Source: Oceanicaulis sp. BBD 1991-10
GTDB lineage: Bacteria; Pseudomonadota; Alphaproteobacteria; Caulobacterales; Maricaulaceae
Reading direction: 5' to 3'
Assembly: GCA_001657295.1 (NCBI GenBank)
Contig: LYSW01000005.1
Location: 62,001 to 126,000, forward strand
DNA length: 64,000 nt
How positions within the stretch are numbered: position 1 is the first letter of the stretch; each line of letters begins with the position of its first letter. This document shows positions 25,683-34,705 of this stretch, in pieces. The translations under genes were made by a program, and so were the position numbers. The notes beneath the pieces were generated by a model. The model saw only the letters and a list, made by a program, of their open reading frames with translations, had not been told where the DNA came from and made no database searches.

Positions 25683-26573
25683 CTATCCAGCGTCCTTCGC
25701 CGGCCCGGCGCCGATCCGCTTGGTGATCTCCAGCGTTCGAAGCAGCTGTTGATAGGTGATGGGCAGGGTCACGACCCCGTCCGCGAATTGGGACAGATAG
25801 GTCACCAGCGCGAAAATCGTTCCCAAGCTCGCGTCCTGCCGGACGACGCTGTCAAACAGGCCATAAAGAATGGCGGCGATGAGAAAGGCGTAAGTCAGGC
25901 CGAAATTGAACGATTCGAAATCGGAAAGTTTGATGCGCGCGCGCGCCAGGCGCAGAAAGTGGCCGCGGCGCAGGGAGGCGCGGCGGGTCTCAAACACGCT
26001 GATCTGTTGTTCCAGCTCGTCATTCAGACGCGCGTTCAAACGCGTGATCCGCTTGCCGGCCAGCGCGAAAACCATCAGCGTCGCGGCCGCAGCGGCCAAC
26101 GCCGCCAGAAACACCCGGCCGTTCAAGACCAGGATCATCCCCAGTGCGCCGACGACGCCGATGACCGAGCTGGCTGCGAGAGGCAGGTCGTGCTCGAAGA
26201 AGTCGACGACTTCTTTCACCAAGGTCGCGCGCGCGGACACTTTGGTCATCGGCGCGCCATCGGCCTGTTCAGCCTCGACCACGCGCCCGCCCACCTCGGC
26301 ATAAACCTTGGCGTAGACCCGAGTGTCGTAGATTCGGCGCAACACTCCCACAATCAGGATCGCCGCCTCGACGGCGCATAGAATCAAAAATCCGCGCCAG
26401 TTCTGCTGCAGCAAGGCGTCGATCGCCAGGCCCAGCACGAAGGGCTCGGCGACTTGCAGAATATTCTCGAGGCCAAGCAGCGCGAAGGTGCCGGAGATCG
26501 GGCCGCGATGGCGCTTGAAAATCTGGCCGTGGGTGATCGGTTCAGAGGCGGGGGCGGTCATGCCCGGTTGCAT
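25683..26573 (-). CDS. ABC transporter six-transmembrane domain protein without ATPase domain
   Basis: 296 residues with about six hydrophobic helices (for example FALLGLENILQVAEPFVLGLAIDALL, GFLILCAVEAAILIVGVL, LAASSVIGVVGALGMILVL, VFLAALAAAAATLMVFALAG, FLIAAILYGLFDSVV, IFALVTYLSQFADGV). The layout is that of the membrane half of an exporter-type ABC transporter, but the protein ends right after the last helix with no Walker A, signature or Walker B. No ATPase gene is next to it. Stand-alone proteins of this type exist as a named family. An ATG four codons downstream (26561) is an equally good start. Substrate unknown. Confidence 0.8.
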   Translation of the reverse strand: MQPGMTAPASEPITHGQIFKRHRGPISGTFALLGLENILQVAEPFVLGLAIDALLQQNWRGFLILCAVEAAILIVGVLRRIYDTRVYAKVYAEVGGRVVEAEQADGAPMTKVSARATLVKEVVDFFEHDLPLAASSVIGVVGALGMILVLNGRVFLAALAAAAATLMVFALAGKRITRLNARLNDELEQQISVFETRRASLRRGHFLRLARARIKLSDFESFNFGLTYAFLIAAILYGLFDSVVRQDASLGTIFALVTYLSQFADGVVTLPITYQQLLRTLEITKRIGAGPAKDAG

Positions 26574-26650
26574 ATCCGATGGACTCGGGCGCGCCTAGCT
26601 TGTCATTTGTCATTCCGGATTTCGAACATTCGGGAATCGGGCGCGACGCC

Positions 26651-29227
26651 CTAAATCACCATCTCGTCCGCCGGCGCGCGCAGGTTATAACGCGACGCCA
26701 TCACCGCGCCGTAGGCGCCCGCTTCGCTGATCAGCACCACATCGCCTTCATGGGTGTCCGGCATCAGACGGTCCGCGCCCAATAGATCCGCGCTTTCGCA
26801 AATCGGGCCGACGATGGAGGCGAGGCCCGTGGCGCGCTCGTCCAGGCGGCTGAGATTCACGATCTCATGGCGCGCGCCGTAAAGCGCGGGGCGAATGAGG
26901 GAGTTCATGCCGGTGCCCAGACCGATGAAGCGGGCGCCGAAGGCGGTTTTCACCTGGGTGACGCGGGCCAGGAGGACGCCTGCCTCGGCCACCGGATAGC
27001 GTCCCGGCTCCATCCAGATCTGGAATCCCGGCGCGGCCTTTTTCAGCGCGGCGAGGGTGATGTCCACGGCGCCCAGATCCAGTTCCGGCGCATCTGCGGT
27101 GTCGGGCACGCCCAACCCGCCGCCGACATTGAGAATCTCGACATCGGGAAAGCCTTCGGCCGCCTTCGCCAGAATGGCGCCGATCTCGCGCCAGTGGTTC
27201 GCTTCGGTTACCCCGGACCCGGCGTGGGCGTGCAGACCGATCACGGTCGCGCCCGCGGCGTCCGCGGCGTCGCGCGCAGCGGGCAAGTCGCTGATCGGAA
27301 TACCGAACTTGGCCTTCGGTCCGGCGGTCTTCACATGGTCATGATGGCCGCGCGGCCGGTCCGGATTGACGCGCAGGATGACGCGCGCGCCGGCGAACAC
27401 TTCCGGCCACCGGGTCAGCGGATGCAAGCCGTCAATCGTCAGCCAGCAGCCGAAATCGCGTGCGCCCTGATATTCTGACCGATGGGCGAAATTGGGTGTG
27501 AACAACACCTCTTCCGGGGACAGGTCATCGAACACGTCGCGCAGCCGGGCGATTTCACCGGGGCTGACGCATTCAAAACCCAGGCCGGCGGCGCGGATGG
27601 TCTTGAGAATATCGGGATGATTATTCGCCTTCATGGCGTAGAAGGCGCGCGACAGACTGCGAATGCCCGCGACGGCGGATGCGCGCTTGCTGACGGTCTC
27701 AAGGTCATAGACATAGCGCCCGCCGGTTTCCGGCGCGGCGTCGATCAAGGCCTCGCGGCGCGTGCGCCACCAGGGTGCGGCGCGCGGCGCGCGGACCTGC
27801 GCCGGGGCGTTGAGCGCCGCCCAGCTGGATCCGAAGACCGGGCCTTCCGGCGCAGCCCCGATCAATTCTTCATGCAGGCGGGCGGCCAGCGCCCGGCCCT
27901 GGTCTTCATCGACCACGACGGTGAAGTTCAAATCATTCGCCGCCTGGCTGACCAAGCGGATGGGTTTGTCCTGAAACATCTCCAGCGCGGGCGCCAGCTG
28001 ATGGAGAATGCGCCTGATGCCGGAGCCCAGAAGGCTCACCGCCTCGGCGTTTTCGATGATCTTCACCCGGCAGTGAGGCGCCAGCTCGGCCTGCAGCGCA
28101 TCAAGGCGCTCTCGATCAAGGCCCGGATCGGGATCCAGGCTGACCGTCACATTGGTCTCCGAGGTCGAGACCAGGTCCACAGACACGCCACAGGTTTTAA
28201 AGCAGGCGAACACGTCGGCCAGGAAGCCGGCCTGTCGCCACATGCCGGAGCCTTCCATGACCACCAGGCGTACGCCGGTCTTCACCGACACCGCCTTCAG
28301 GCGCGGGGCGTCGTCGCCCGGGTGATCGCTGATACGGGTGCCGTCCAGATCCGGCCGCAGCGTGGAGCGCACCAGGACCGGCACGCCCGCCCGGCGCGCC
28401 GGGCCGACCGCGCGCGGATGCAGCACCTTGCCGCCCATGGTGGCGATTTCCTGGGCCTCTTCATAGGTCAGCGCCTTCAGCAGGCGCGCCCCATCGGTCA
28501 GGCGCGGATCGGCGCTGAACAGGCCCGGCACATCGGTCCAGATCTCCAGGTTTTGCGCTTCCAGCTTGGCGGCGAAATAGGCGGCGGACGTGTCCGAGCC
28601 GCCGCGGCCCAGAAGCACGGTTTCGCCGTTCTCATTGCGCGCGATGAAGCCCTGGGTGAGCGCGAGGCGGACGCGGTCGAGCCGCGCCTGAAGCGCGGCG
28701 TCCGGGGCGTCGTCGACCGTATTGTCCAGATAGGCGCGCGCATCATGGCGATGATTGGACGCGGTCAGGACCTCGCGCGCATCCAGCCCGACCGGCTCGA
28801 GCCCGGCTTGCTCAAGGCAGGCCATGCCAAGCCGGCTCGCCATCAATTCGCCCAGCGCCAGCAGCTCGGCGCGCACGCGCGGGCTGGCTTCACCGATCAG
28901 GGCCATGCCGGCGCTCAGGCGATCAAGGTCGGCGAACAGATCGGCCAGGACTTCATCGGCGTCGATCCCGGCGCCGTTTGCGAAATCGCGGTGCTGGTGT
29001 TTGACCGCGGCGGCCGCCGCCTCGCCGTCGCCGGCCAGGGCCGCGTCAGGCAGCGCTTCAAGCGCATTGGAGACGCCGGCCAGCGCGGAATGGACGATCA
29101 GCACGCGGGCGCCTGAATTCAGGCGCGTCTTGGCCAGATCCGCAATCGTCTCCCAGCGTTTCGGCTCGGCCACCGAAACACCGCCAAACTTCATTACGAT
29201 CCAGCCGCTGTGCGCGCCGTCTTTCAT
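26651..29227 (-). CDS. lysAC: Bifunctional aspartate kinase / diaminopimelate decarboxylase
   Basis: 858 residues carrying the first and last enzymes of the lysine branch. Residues ~10-440 are aspartate kinase: VMKFGGVSVAEPKRW, GRGGSDTSAAYFAAKLEAQNLEIWTDVPG, and two ACT-like regulatory stretches (VKTGVRLVVMEGSG, IRLVSQAANDLNFTVVV). Residues ~480-858 are a fold-III PLP decarboxylase: the cofactor Lys in RAFYAMKANNHPDIL, HAHAGSG, ILNVGGGLGVP and EPGRYPVAEAG, ending in CESADLL and SEAGAYGAVMASRYN. The same fusion is known in Xanthomonadales and some other proteobacteria, so it is rare rather than new. Joining feedback-sensed entry to the exit step could tie lysine level to flux. dapE and dapD lie elsewhere in this window. 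Confidence 0.94.
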   Translation of the reverse strand: MKDGAHSGWIVMKFGGVSVAEPKRWETIADLAKTRLNSGARVLIVHSALAGVSNALEALPDAALAGDGEAAAAAVKHQHRDFANGAGIDADEVLADLFADLDRLSAGMALIGEASPRVRAELLALGELMASRLGMACLEQAGLEPVGLDAREVLTASNHRHDARAYLDNTVDDAPDAALQARLDRVRLALTQGFIARNENGETVLLGRGGSDTSAAYFAAKLEAQNLEIWTDVPGLFSADPRLTDGARLLKALTYEEAQEIATMGGKVLHPRAVGPARRAGVPVLVRSTLRPDLDGTRISDHPGDDAPRLKAVSVKTGVRLVVMEGSGMWRQAGFLADVFACFKTCGVSVDLVSTSETNVTVSLDPDPGLDRERLDALQAELAPHCRVKIIENAEAVSLLGSGIRRILHQLAPALEMFQDKPIRLVSQAANDLNFTVVVDEDQGRALAARLHEELIGAAPEGPVFGSSWAALNAPAQVRAPRAAPWWRTRREALIDAAPETGGRYVYDLETVSKRASAVAGIRSLSRAFYAMKANNHPDILKTIRAAGLGFECVSPGEIARLRDVFDDLSPEEVLFTPNFAHRSEYQGARDFGCWLTIDGLHPLTRWPEVFAGARVILRVNPDRPRGHHDHVKTAGPKAKFGIPISDLPAARDAADAAGATVIGLHAHAGSGVTEANHWREIGAILAKAAEGFPDVEILNVGGGLGVPDTADAPELDLGAVDITLAALKKAAPGFQIWMEPGRYPVAEAGVLLARVTQVKTAFGARFIGLGTGMNSLIRPALYGARHEIVNLSRLDERATGLASIVGPICESADLLGADRLMPDTHEGDVVLISEAGAYGAVMASRYNLRAPADEMVI

Positions 29228-29374
29228 GGTCCTGGGTCCTTACACGGATATTGGCGGGCTGACTTAGCGCGCCCATGTGCGTTCGGCAAAGCGATTAGGC
29301 TTGGAGCCGGCGCGGTTTGGCGATAGCAAGAGCGCGATCTGAAAACGAATGACGATGATGTGAGAGGAGCACCG

Positions 29375-29452
29375 ATGACCCTCAGAGTCTTAAATGTCCG
29401 ACCCGCACCCCTGACGATCGCGCCGAGCAACGGCCGGGGAGGGCAGGCATGA
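29375..29452 (+). CDS. 25-residue leader ORF overlapping the amn start
   Basis: ATG at 29375 with a very good ribosome site (gagaggagc, 5-6 bases spacing). It encodes MTLRVLNVRPAPLTIAPSNG followed by RGGQA, and its TGA overlaps the amn ATG as ATGA. There is no second, independent Shine-Dalgarno of equal strength for amn other than ggggagggcagg inside this ORF. The arrangement is typical of a translated leader that couples or tunes expression of the next gene. No homolog is recognised and no run of a single amino acid points to attenuation. It could still be chance. Confidence 0.4.
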   Translation: MTLRVLNVRPAPLTIAPSNGRGGQA

Positions 29453-30951
29453 GCAGCCTGAACGCCGTTTCCACCGAAGCTGTCAGCAAGACGTTCAAGC
29501 GCGCGGCCGGCGCCGCCGAGGCGGTCGACCGCCTCGCCGAGCTTTACGAATCCTCGGTCAACGCCCTGCGCGAAGAACTGAAAATCTATCTGGACGGCGG
29601 CCCGCCGCCGTCTGAGGCGGACCGCTTTGCAGGCGTGTTCTCTTATCCCGAACTGCGGATCATTTACCGGCCGGAAGGCCCGGTGCCGCCCGTCAGCCGC
29701 GCTTTCGGCAAGTTTTCCGAAGCCGGCGTCTATTCCCAGACCATCACCCATCCCGACCTGTTCCGGAATTATCTGATCGAACAGATCGAGCTTCTGGCCG
29801 GCGAATACCCGGTGAAGATTGAAACCGGCCTGTCGACGCAGGAAATCCCCTTCTCCTTCGTGCTGGACGGCGCGGACGGTCTGGACATGGATGCGGCCAG
29901 CCCGGCCGAGCTGGTGCGCCATTTCCCCTATGTGGACCTGGCCAGCGTGGACGACGCGCTGCCCAACGGCGACCGGCCGTCCCAACCCGGAGCGGCCCGG
30001 CCGCTTTCGCTGTTCGACGCCCCGCGGACCGATTATTCGCTGCAGCGCATCCGCCACTATACCGGCGCGCCGTTTGAGGATGTTCAGGACTTCATCCTGT
30101 TCACCAACTATCACCGCTATGTGGACGCCTTCGTGGAATGGGCGGTGGAGAAGATCAAGGACCCGGATACCGAATATGTCGCGCTGTCCGCCGCCGGACA
30201 GATCCGGGTCGACGCGACGACTGAGGACCCGGTCGCCGAGGTGTCCAATGCGCCCTGGCGCCGTTTCCAGATGCCGGCTTACCACCTGATCTCCAAAGAC
30301 GGGCGCGGCATCACGCTGGTCAATATCGGCGTCGGTCCGTCCAATGCGAAGACCATCACCGATCATCTGGCGGTTCTGCGCCCGGAATGCTGGATGATGG
30401 TGGGCCATTGCGGCGGCCTGCGCCATTCTCAACGCTTGGGCGATTATGTGCTGGCCCACGCCTATCTGCGCTATGACAGCGTTTTAGATAAGGATCTTCC
30501 CGTGGAGATTCCGATCCCGCCGATCGCGGAGATCCAGGTGGCGCTGCAAAAAGCGGTGGAGACCGTGTCCGGCGATGAGGGCGAAGATCTTAAGCGCCGC
30601 CTGCGCACCGGCACGGTGGTGACTTACGCCGACCGGAACTGGGAATTGCGCTATAATCAGGAGGCGCGCCGGATCAACCAGTCCCGGTCCATTGCGGTGG
30701 ACATGGAAAGCGCGACGATCGCGGCCAACGGTTTTCGCCTGCGCGTGCCCTACGGCACGCTGCTATGCGTCTCCGACAAGCCGCTCCATGGAGAGCTGAA
30801 GCTGCCGGGCGCCGCCAATCTTTTCTACCAGCGCTCGGTGTCCGAGCATCTCGCGGCGGGGATTGAGGCGGTGGAGTTGCTCAAGCGCGAAGGTTCCGCG
30901 GCGCTGCATTCGCGCAAGCTGCGCAGCTTTGACGAGCCGCCCTTCAGATAA
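29449..30951 (+). CDS. amn: AMP nucleosidase
   Basis: Hydrolyses AMP to adenine and ribose 5-phosphate. 500 residues, matching bacterial Amn (about 480-500). The N-terminal AMN domain (to about residue 190, with PELRIIYRPEGPVPPVSRAFGKF) is followed by a nucleoside phosphorylase-like catalytic domain: YHLISKDGRGITLVNIGVGPSNAKTITDHLAVLRPECWMMVGHCGGLR, QRLGDYVLAHAYLRYD and AVDMESATIAANGFRLRVPYGTLLCVSDKPLHG. The ATG overlaps the stop of a small leader ORF. The LOG-family gene at 635-1222 has a related chemistry in a different fold. Confidence 0.95.
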   Translation: MSSLNAVSTEAVSKTFKRAAGAAEAVDRLAELYESSVNALREELKIYLDGGPPPSEADRFAGVFSYPELRIIYRPEGPVPPVSRAFGKFSEAGVYSQTITHPDLFRNYLIEQIELLAGEYPVKIETGLSTQEIPFSFVLDGADGLDMDAASPAELVRHFPYVDLASVDDALPNGDRPSQPGAARPLSLFDAPRTDYSLQRIRHYTGAPFEDVQDFILFTNYHRYVDAFVEWAVEKIKDPDTEYVALSAAGQIRVDATTEDPVAEVSNAPWRRFQMPAYHLISKDGRGITLVNIGVGPSNAKTITDHLAVLRPECWMMVGHCGGLRHSQRLGDYVLAHAYLRYDSVLDKDLPVEIPIPPIAEIQVALQKAVETVSGDEGEDLKRRLRTGTVVTYADRNWELRYNQEARRINQSRSIAVDMESATIAANGFRLRVPYGTLLCVSDKPLHGELKLPGAANLFYQRSVSEHLAAGIEAVELLKREGSAALHSRKLRSFDEPPFR

Positions 30952-30960
30952 GGGACGCCC

Positions 30961-31623
30961 ATGGCGCGAGACCGCGATTTCTCCTGGATTTACAAGGCTG
31001 GCCTGGAAGCCGCGATGATCGTCTTTGCGGTCATTCTGGCCTTCCTGGTCACGGAATGGCGCGAGGCGCAGCGCGCTGAGGACAGAGCCCGCACCGCCAT
31101 TGAACGCATCGTCCTGGAGCTTGAAGCCAATATCGCCCAGCTGGAGACGGTCACGCCCTATCACAGCGAAACGGCGGCCGGGATCCGCGATCATGTCGCG
31201 CTCATCGAACGGGGCGAGGCGAGCGCTCAGGGCCGCTTCATTGAAAACGCCATGGCGGTCATGCCGCGGGGGCTCGCCCCGCCGATGCTCAATCGAACGG
31301 CTTGGGACTATGCTGTGACCAGCGGCGTCCTCGACCCTGTGGACTACGACTTGGTCGCCGATCTTGCGGCGGTCTACGCGATACAAAATAGCGGCGTCGA
31401 TTCCACATGGCGGCAGATGGCCTCAACCATGTTCCTCAATCAGGACAATATGATGGAGGGGGAGCTCGCGCCCCGATTTCAGCTCTTGGCGCTGATGTTT
31501 CAGGAACTGGCCTCTCAGGAAGCCTTTCTTCTGACCGAAAGCCGCGCGGCGCGCGATAAGGGATGCGCCTGGCTGGGCCATGAGATCGACGCGCAGGGCT
31601 GTGACCTCGGCGCCGCGCATTGA
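30961..31623 (+). CDS. Hypothetical membrane-anchored protein
   Basis: 220 residues starting 9 bp after amn, so probably co-transcribed. One N-terminal transmembrane helix (GLEAAMIVFAVILAFLVTEW) is followed by a helical, Glu/Arg-rich region likely to be a coiled coil (RAEDRARTAIERIVLELEANIAQLE) and a soluble domain. There are two Cys near the end (KGCAWLG, QGCDLG). Similar anchors are found in a group of uncharacterised alphaproteobacterial proteins with an 'AFLVTEWRE'-type motif. No function can be assigned. Confidence 0.65.
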   Translation: MARDRDFSWIYKAGLEAAMIVFAVILAFLVTEWREAQRAEDRARTAIERIVLELEANIAQLETVTPYHSETAAGIRDHVALIERGEASAQGRFIENAMAVMPRGLAPPMLNRTAWDYAVTSGVLDPVDYDLVADLAAVYAIQNSGVDSTWRQMASTMFLNQDNMMEGELAPRFQLLALMFQELASQEAFLLTESRAARDKGCAWLGHEIDAQGCDLGAAH

Positions 31624-31778
31624 ACGGCGCACGGTCTCGTCTCGGCCCGGGGTCTTGAGCCGGCGCGCCCGACAGGCCGACGCCGCATTTGGCGGTCTGT
31701 GACGCGGGATTTATTTGACCTGCTGCGGCGCGCGGGCCAAGGAGGGCGTGACTTGACGCATCAAGAGGGTGATCGTCC

Positions 31779-32552
31779 ATGACACAGCGCGTGTTGGATC
31801 TGGCGGGCGTCTATAATTTCCGGCGCTTCGGCGCCTATGACGCCGCGGATGGCCGCACCGTGCGTCCGGGCCTTTATCGCTCAGGTCAGTTTTCCCGGGC
31901 CACGGATGAGGACCGCGACGCGCTTGATGATCTGGGCGTGACGGTCGTCGCCGACCTGCGCCGGCCCTCTGAACGCGCCGCCGAACCGTCCCACTGGCCG
32001 GACCGGCCGGGCGTGACGGTGATTGAAAGCCATCATGCCGGGCCCGCCGAGGCGCCGCATATCGCATTCCTGCGCGAAGCGGATCTGACCTTCGACACGA
32101 TCCGGGAATTCATGACCTCGACCTATCGCCGCTTGCCGTTCGACGCGGGCAATCAGCATGTCTTCCGCGAAGGCATCAAGGCGCTGGCCGAACGCGGTGA
32201 GGAGGAAGCCTTCATCGTGCATTGCGCGGCCGGCAAAGATCGCACCGGCCTGTTCTGCGCTCTCGTCCTGACCGAAGCCGGCGTCGACCCCGACACGGTG
32301 GTGGACGATTATCTGATGACCAATCGGGTTGTGGATTTCGACACGGTGGCCAACGCCATGCGCGGCCGTCTTGAGGACAAATATGGGCGCGAGTTCCGCC
32401 ATGAGGAGCTCAAGGCGTTCATGGGCGTCGATGCGGACTATCTGGACGCCGCCCTGGAGGAGATGGGCGATCCGCGCCGCTATCTGCGTGAAGAGCTGGG
32501 CCTGGATGACGCGACGCTTGAGCGCATGCGCGAGCGTCTCCTGGCCGGATAG
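31779..32552 (+). CDS. Tyrosine-protein phosphatase (DSP-like)
   Basis: 257 residues. The Cys-based phosphatase P-loop is HCAAGKDRTG, with the nucleophile Cys and the phosphate-binding Arg. An N-terminal LAGVYNFRRFGAYDAADGRTVRPGLYRSGQF is characteristic of the 'tyrosine phosphatase family 3 / protein-tyrosine phosphatase-like' bacterial group. GKDRTG with a Lys in the loop is a feature also seen in phosphoinositide-active members such as MptpB, so lipid or dual specificity is possible. pabB follows 10 bp later on the same strand. Confidence 0.87.
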   Translation: MTQRVLDLAGVYNFRRFGAYDAADGRTVRPGLYRSGQFSRATDEDRDALDDLGVTVVADLRRPSERAAEPSHWPDRPGVTVIESHHAGPAEAPHIAFLREADLTFDTIREFMTSTYRRLPFDAGNQHVFREGIKALAERGEEEAFIVHCAAGKDRTGLFCALVLTEAGVDPDTVVDDYLMTNRVVDFDTVANAMRGRLEDKYGREFRHEELKAFMGVDADYLDAALEEMGDPRRYLREELGLDDATLERMRERLLAG

Positions 32553-32562
32553 GACCTGAATT

Positions 32563-33885
32563 TTGGCGAAGCCCTCCGCGCGCACCGCGGTTTCGATACC
32601 CTTGCCCTGGCGTTCGCCGATCGACGCCTTCGCACCCCTGCGGGATGAGACCGGCGCCTTGCTTCTGCAGGGCGGCGGGCCGCGCGCCTCGCGCTCCTAT
32701 GTGACCGCCTTTCCCGACTTTCGCATCGTCGAGACCGATCCGGCGACAGGATTTGAAGCCCTGTCCGCGGCCCATCGCTGGCGCGCGCCGCTGGACGCGC
32801 CCGGCTTCGCGGGCGGGTTTGCAGGGCTATTCAGCTATGAGTTCGGGCGAGCGTTCGAAGACTGGCCGTCATCGCCGCCGGGCCTGTCGTCCTGGCCGGC
32901 CGTCGCCATGGGCTGGTATGAGGCGGTCGCGGTTTTCGACCTTGAGCGGCGATGGCTGGAAGTGCGCGGCGAAGCGGCCGCCGCCGCGCGGCTCGCTGCC
33001 GCGCTGGGCGAGGGCGACACGGCGCTTAACGCAGGGGCGGGCCGGATCGAGATGGTCTGGACGGCCGAGCGCTATCTCGAGGCGGTGCGCAGCGCGCGGC
33101 GATATGTGCGTGCGGGTGACGCCTTCCAGGTCAATCTCTCTCATCCGTTTCGCGGGTCGATACCGGGCGCGGATGCGCCATTTGCGCTGATTGAGCGCCT
33201 GTCGAAAGCCAGTCCGGCCGCCTATTCGGCCTATTTGCGGCTGGAGGCGGACCGGGCCGTGGTGACCAATTCGCCTGAGCGCTTCTTCCACCTCGCCGCC
33301 GACGGACGCGTCGAGACGCGCCCGATCAAGGGCACGCGGCCGCGCGCCGCCGATCCGAAGCAGGACGCCGCCCTGGTCAGGGCGCTCCAGGATTCGCAAA
33401 AGGATCGGGCTGAGAATCTGATGATCGTGGACCTGATGCGCAACGACCTCTCGCGCGTCTGCCGGCCGGGCAGCGTTGAAACGCCGGAATTATTCCAGGT
33501 GGAAAGCTATTCAAACGTCCACCACCTCGTCTCGACCGTGCGCGGCGCGCTCGATCACGGCCGCAGCGTCTATGACCTTCTGGCCGCCAGCTTTCCACCC
33601 GGCTCGATCACAGGCGCGCCCAAGCCCCGGGCGATGGAGATCATCGCGGAGCTGGAGGGCGAGGCGCGCGGACCTTATTGCGGCGCCCTGGGGTGGATCG
33701 GCGCGGACGGCGCGAGCGATCTTAATGTGATGATCCGCACCGCCGCCTGCGTTCGCCAGGGCGAGGATTGGGCCGTCGAAGTGCGCTCCGGCGGCGCCAT
33801 CACCATCGACTCCGATCCCGAAGACGAGCTAGCCGAGACCCAGGCCAAGGCCGGCGCCTTGCGCAAGGCGATCACGGATGCCTGA
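32563..33885 (+). CDS. pabB: Aminodeoxychorismate synthase component I
   Basis: Aminates chorismate to 4-amino-4-deoxychorismate for folate synthesis. 440 residues from a TTG at 32563 (agga upstream); no suitable ATG lies near. The chorismate-binding domain has PIKGTRPR, where the Lys marks PabB (TrpE has PIAGT), then DLMRNDLSRVCRPGSV and PPGSITGAPKPRAMEIIAELE. No glutamine amidotransferase (PabA) domain is fused, so it must use a PabA/TrpG encoded elsewhere. The next gene overlaps its 3' end by 8 bp and is the matching lyase. Confidence 0.94.
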   Translation: MAKPSARTAVSIPLPWRSPIDAFAPLRDETGALLLQGGGPRASRSYVTAFPDFRIVETDPATGFEALSAAHRWRAPLDAPGFAGGFAGLFSYEFGRAFEDWPSSPPGLSSWPAVAMGWYEAVAVFDLERRWLEVRGEAAAAARLAAALGEGDTALNAGAGRIEMVWTAERYLEAVRSARRYVRAGDAFQVNLSHPFRGSIPGADAPFALIERLSKASPAAYSAYLRLEADRAVVTNSPERFFHLAADGRVETRPIKGTRPRAADPKQDAALVRALQDSQKDRAENLMIVDLMRNDLSRVCRPGSVETPELFQVESYSNVHHLVSTVRGALDHGRSVYDLLAASFPPGSITGAPKPRAMEIIAELEGEARGPYCGALGWIGADGASDLNVMIRTAACVRQGEDWAVEVRSGGAITIDSDPEDELAETQAKAGALRKAITDA

Positions 33886-34705
33886 CGCGTGGCTCAACGG
33901 GCGTTTTGTTTCAGAAGCTGATCCGCTGCTCCTGCCCGCCGAGCGCGGCTTTCTTTTGGGCGAAGCCGCATTTGAGACCATGCATTTGTGCGGCGGCGCC
34001 GTCCGGCGATGGCCGCGTCACGCGTCCCGGCTGACGGGCGGTCTGGAGTTTCTCGGTCTGCCGGCCCCGGATCTTGGCGAGGTTGAAGCCGCCGCCCGGG
34101 CCCTGGCCGATCGCCATGGCGCAGCCGACGGGGTTTTGCGACTGACGGTCGGCGGCGGACCGCTGGGCGGCGGCGTGGTGCGGAGCGCCCGGTCCGGCGC
34201 CACTATTCTTCTTACCCTTAAGCCGCGGCCTGCGCCGCCCGCCTCGGTCAGCCTGGCGCTGCTGGACGGCGCACGGCGCGGAGGACTGGCGTCGGAGCGG
34301 TTCAAGCTTGCGGGATATGCGGAAAACATCGCCGCGCGCCGTCAGGCGCGGGCCTTGGGCGCCGACATGGCGGTGCTGTGCGGACCGGACGGCGCCAGCC
34401 CCGCCTGCGCGGATAGCGCGAACCTGTTCTGGATCGATGCGCAAGAACAGGTCGTCACCCCCGCGGTCTCCACCGGCGCCCTGCCGGGCACGACCCGCGC
34501 CGCGCTCATCGAGGCGGCCCGAGCCGACGGCCTGCACATTGAGGAGACCGCCGCCGGGCGGCTGAGCCTGAACGGGGCGGTCGCGGCGTGCGTCACCAAT
34601 GCCGTGATGGGCGTGGTTGCGGCATCAGCGCTCGACGGGCGGGGCCTCGCTCTCGACCACCCGGTCATGCGCCGTCTGCAAAACCTTGAACGGCGGGCCG
34701 TCTAG
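33878..34705 (+). CDS. pabC: Aminotransferase class IV, aminodeoxychorismate lyase-like
   Basis: 275 residues, fold-IV PLP enzyme overlapping pabB by 8 bp, hence very probably 4-amino-4-deoxychorismate lyase giving p-aminobenzoate. It has WLNGRF at the start, RGFLLGEAAFETMHL, the Schiff-base lysine at K143 in RFKLAGYAEN, and ANLFWID. The usual Glu that contacts the PLP pyridine nitrogen (E in xExxSANLF) appears as Cys177 in PACADSANLF. If that alignment is right, the enzyme lacks a normally conserved catalytic contact. GALPGTTRAALI and the C-terminal SLNGAVAACVTNAVMGV region are as expected for the family. A D-amino acid or branched-chain transaminase is less likely because of the operon. Confidence 0.82.
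   Translation: MPDAWLNGRFVSEADPLLLPAERGFLLGEAAFETMHLCGGAVRRWPRHASRLTGGLEFLGLPAPDLGEVEAAARALADRHGAADGVLRLTVGGGPLGGGVVRSARSGATILLTLKPRPAPPASVSLALLDGARRGGLASERFKLAGYAENIAARRQARALGADMAVLCGPDGASPACADSANLFWIDAQEQVVTPAVSTGALPGTTRAALIEAARADGLHIEETAAGRLSLNGAVAACVTNAVMGVVAASALDGRGLALDHPVMRRLQNLERRAV

Noticed and set aside
27482-29116. A 544-codon plus-strand frame opposite the aspartate kinase/DAP decarboxylase gene
   Set aside because: Antisense mirror of a well-supported gene; composition is unlike a real protein.
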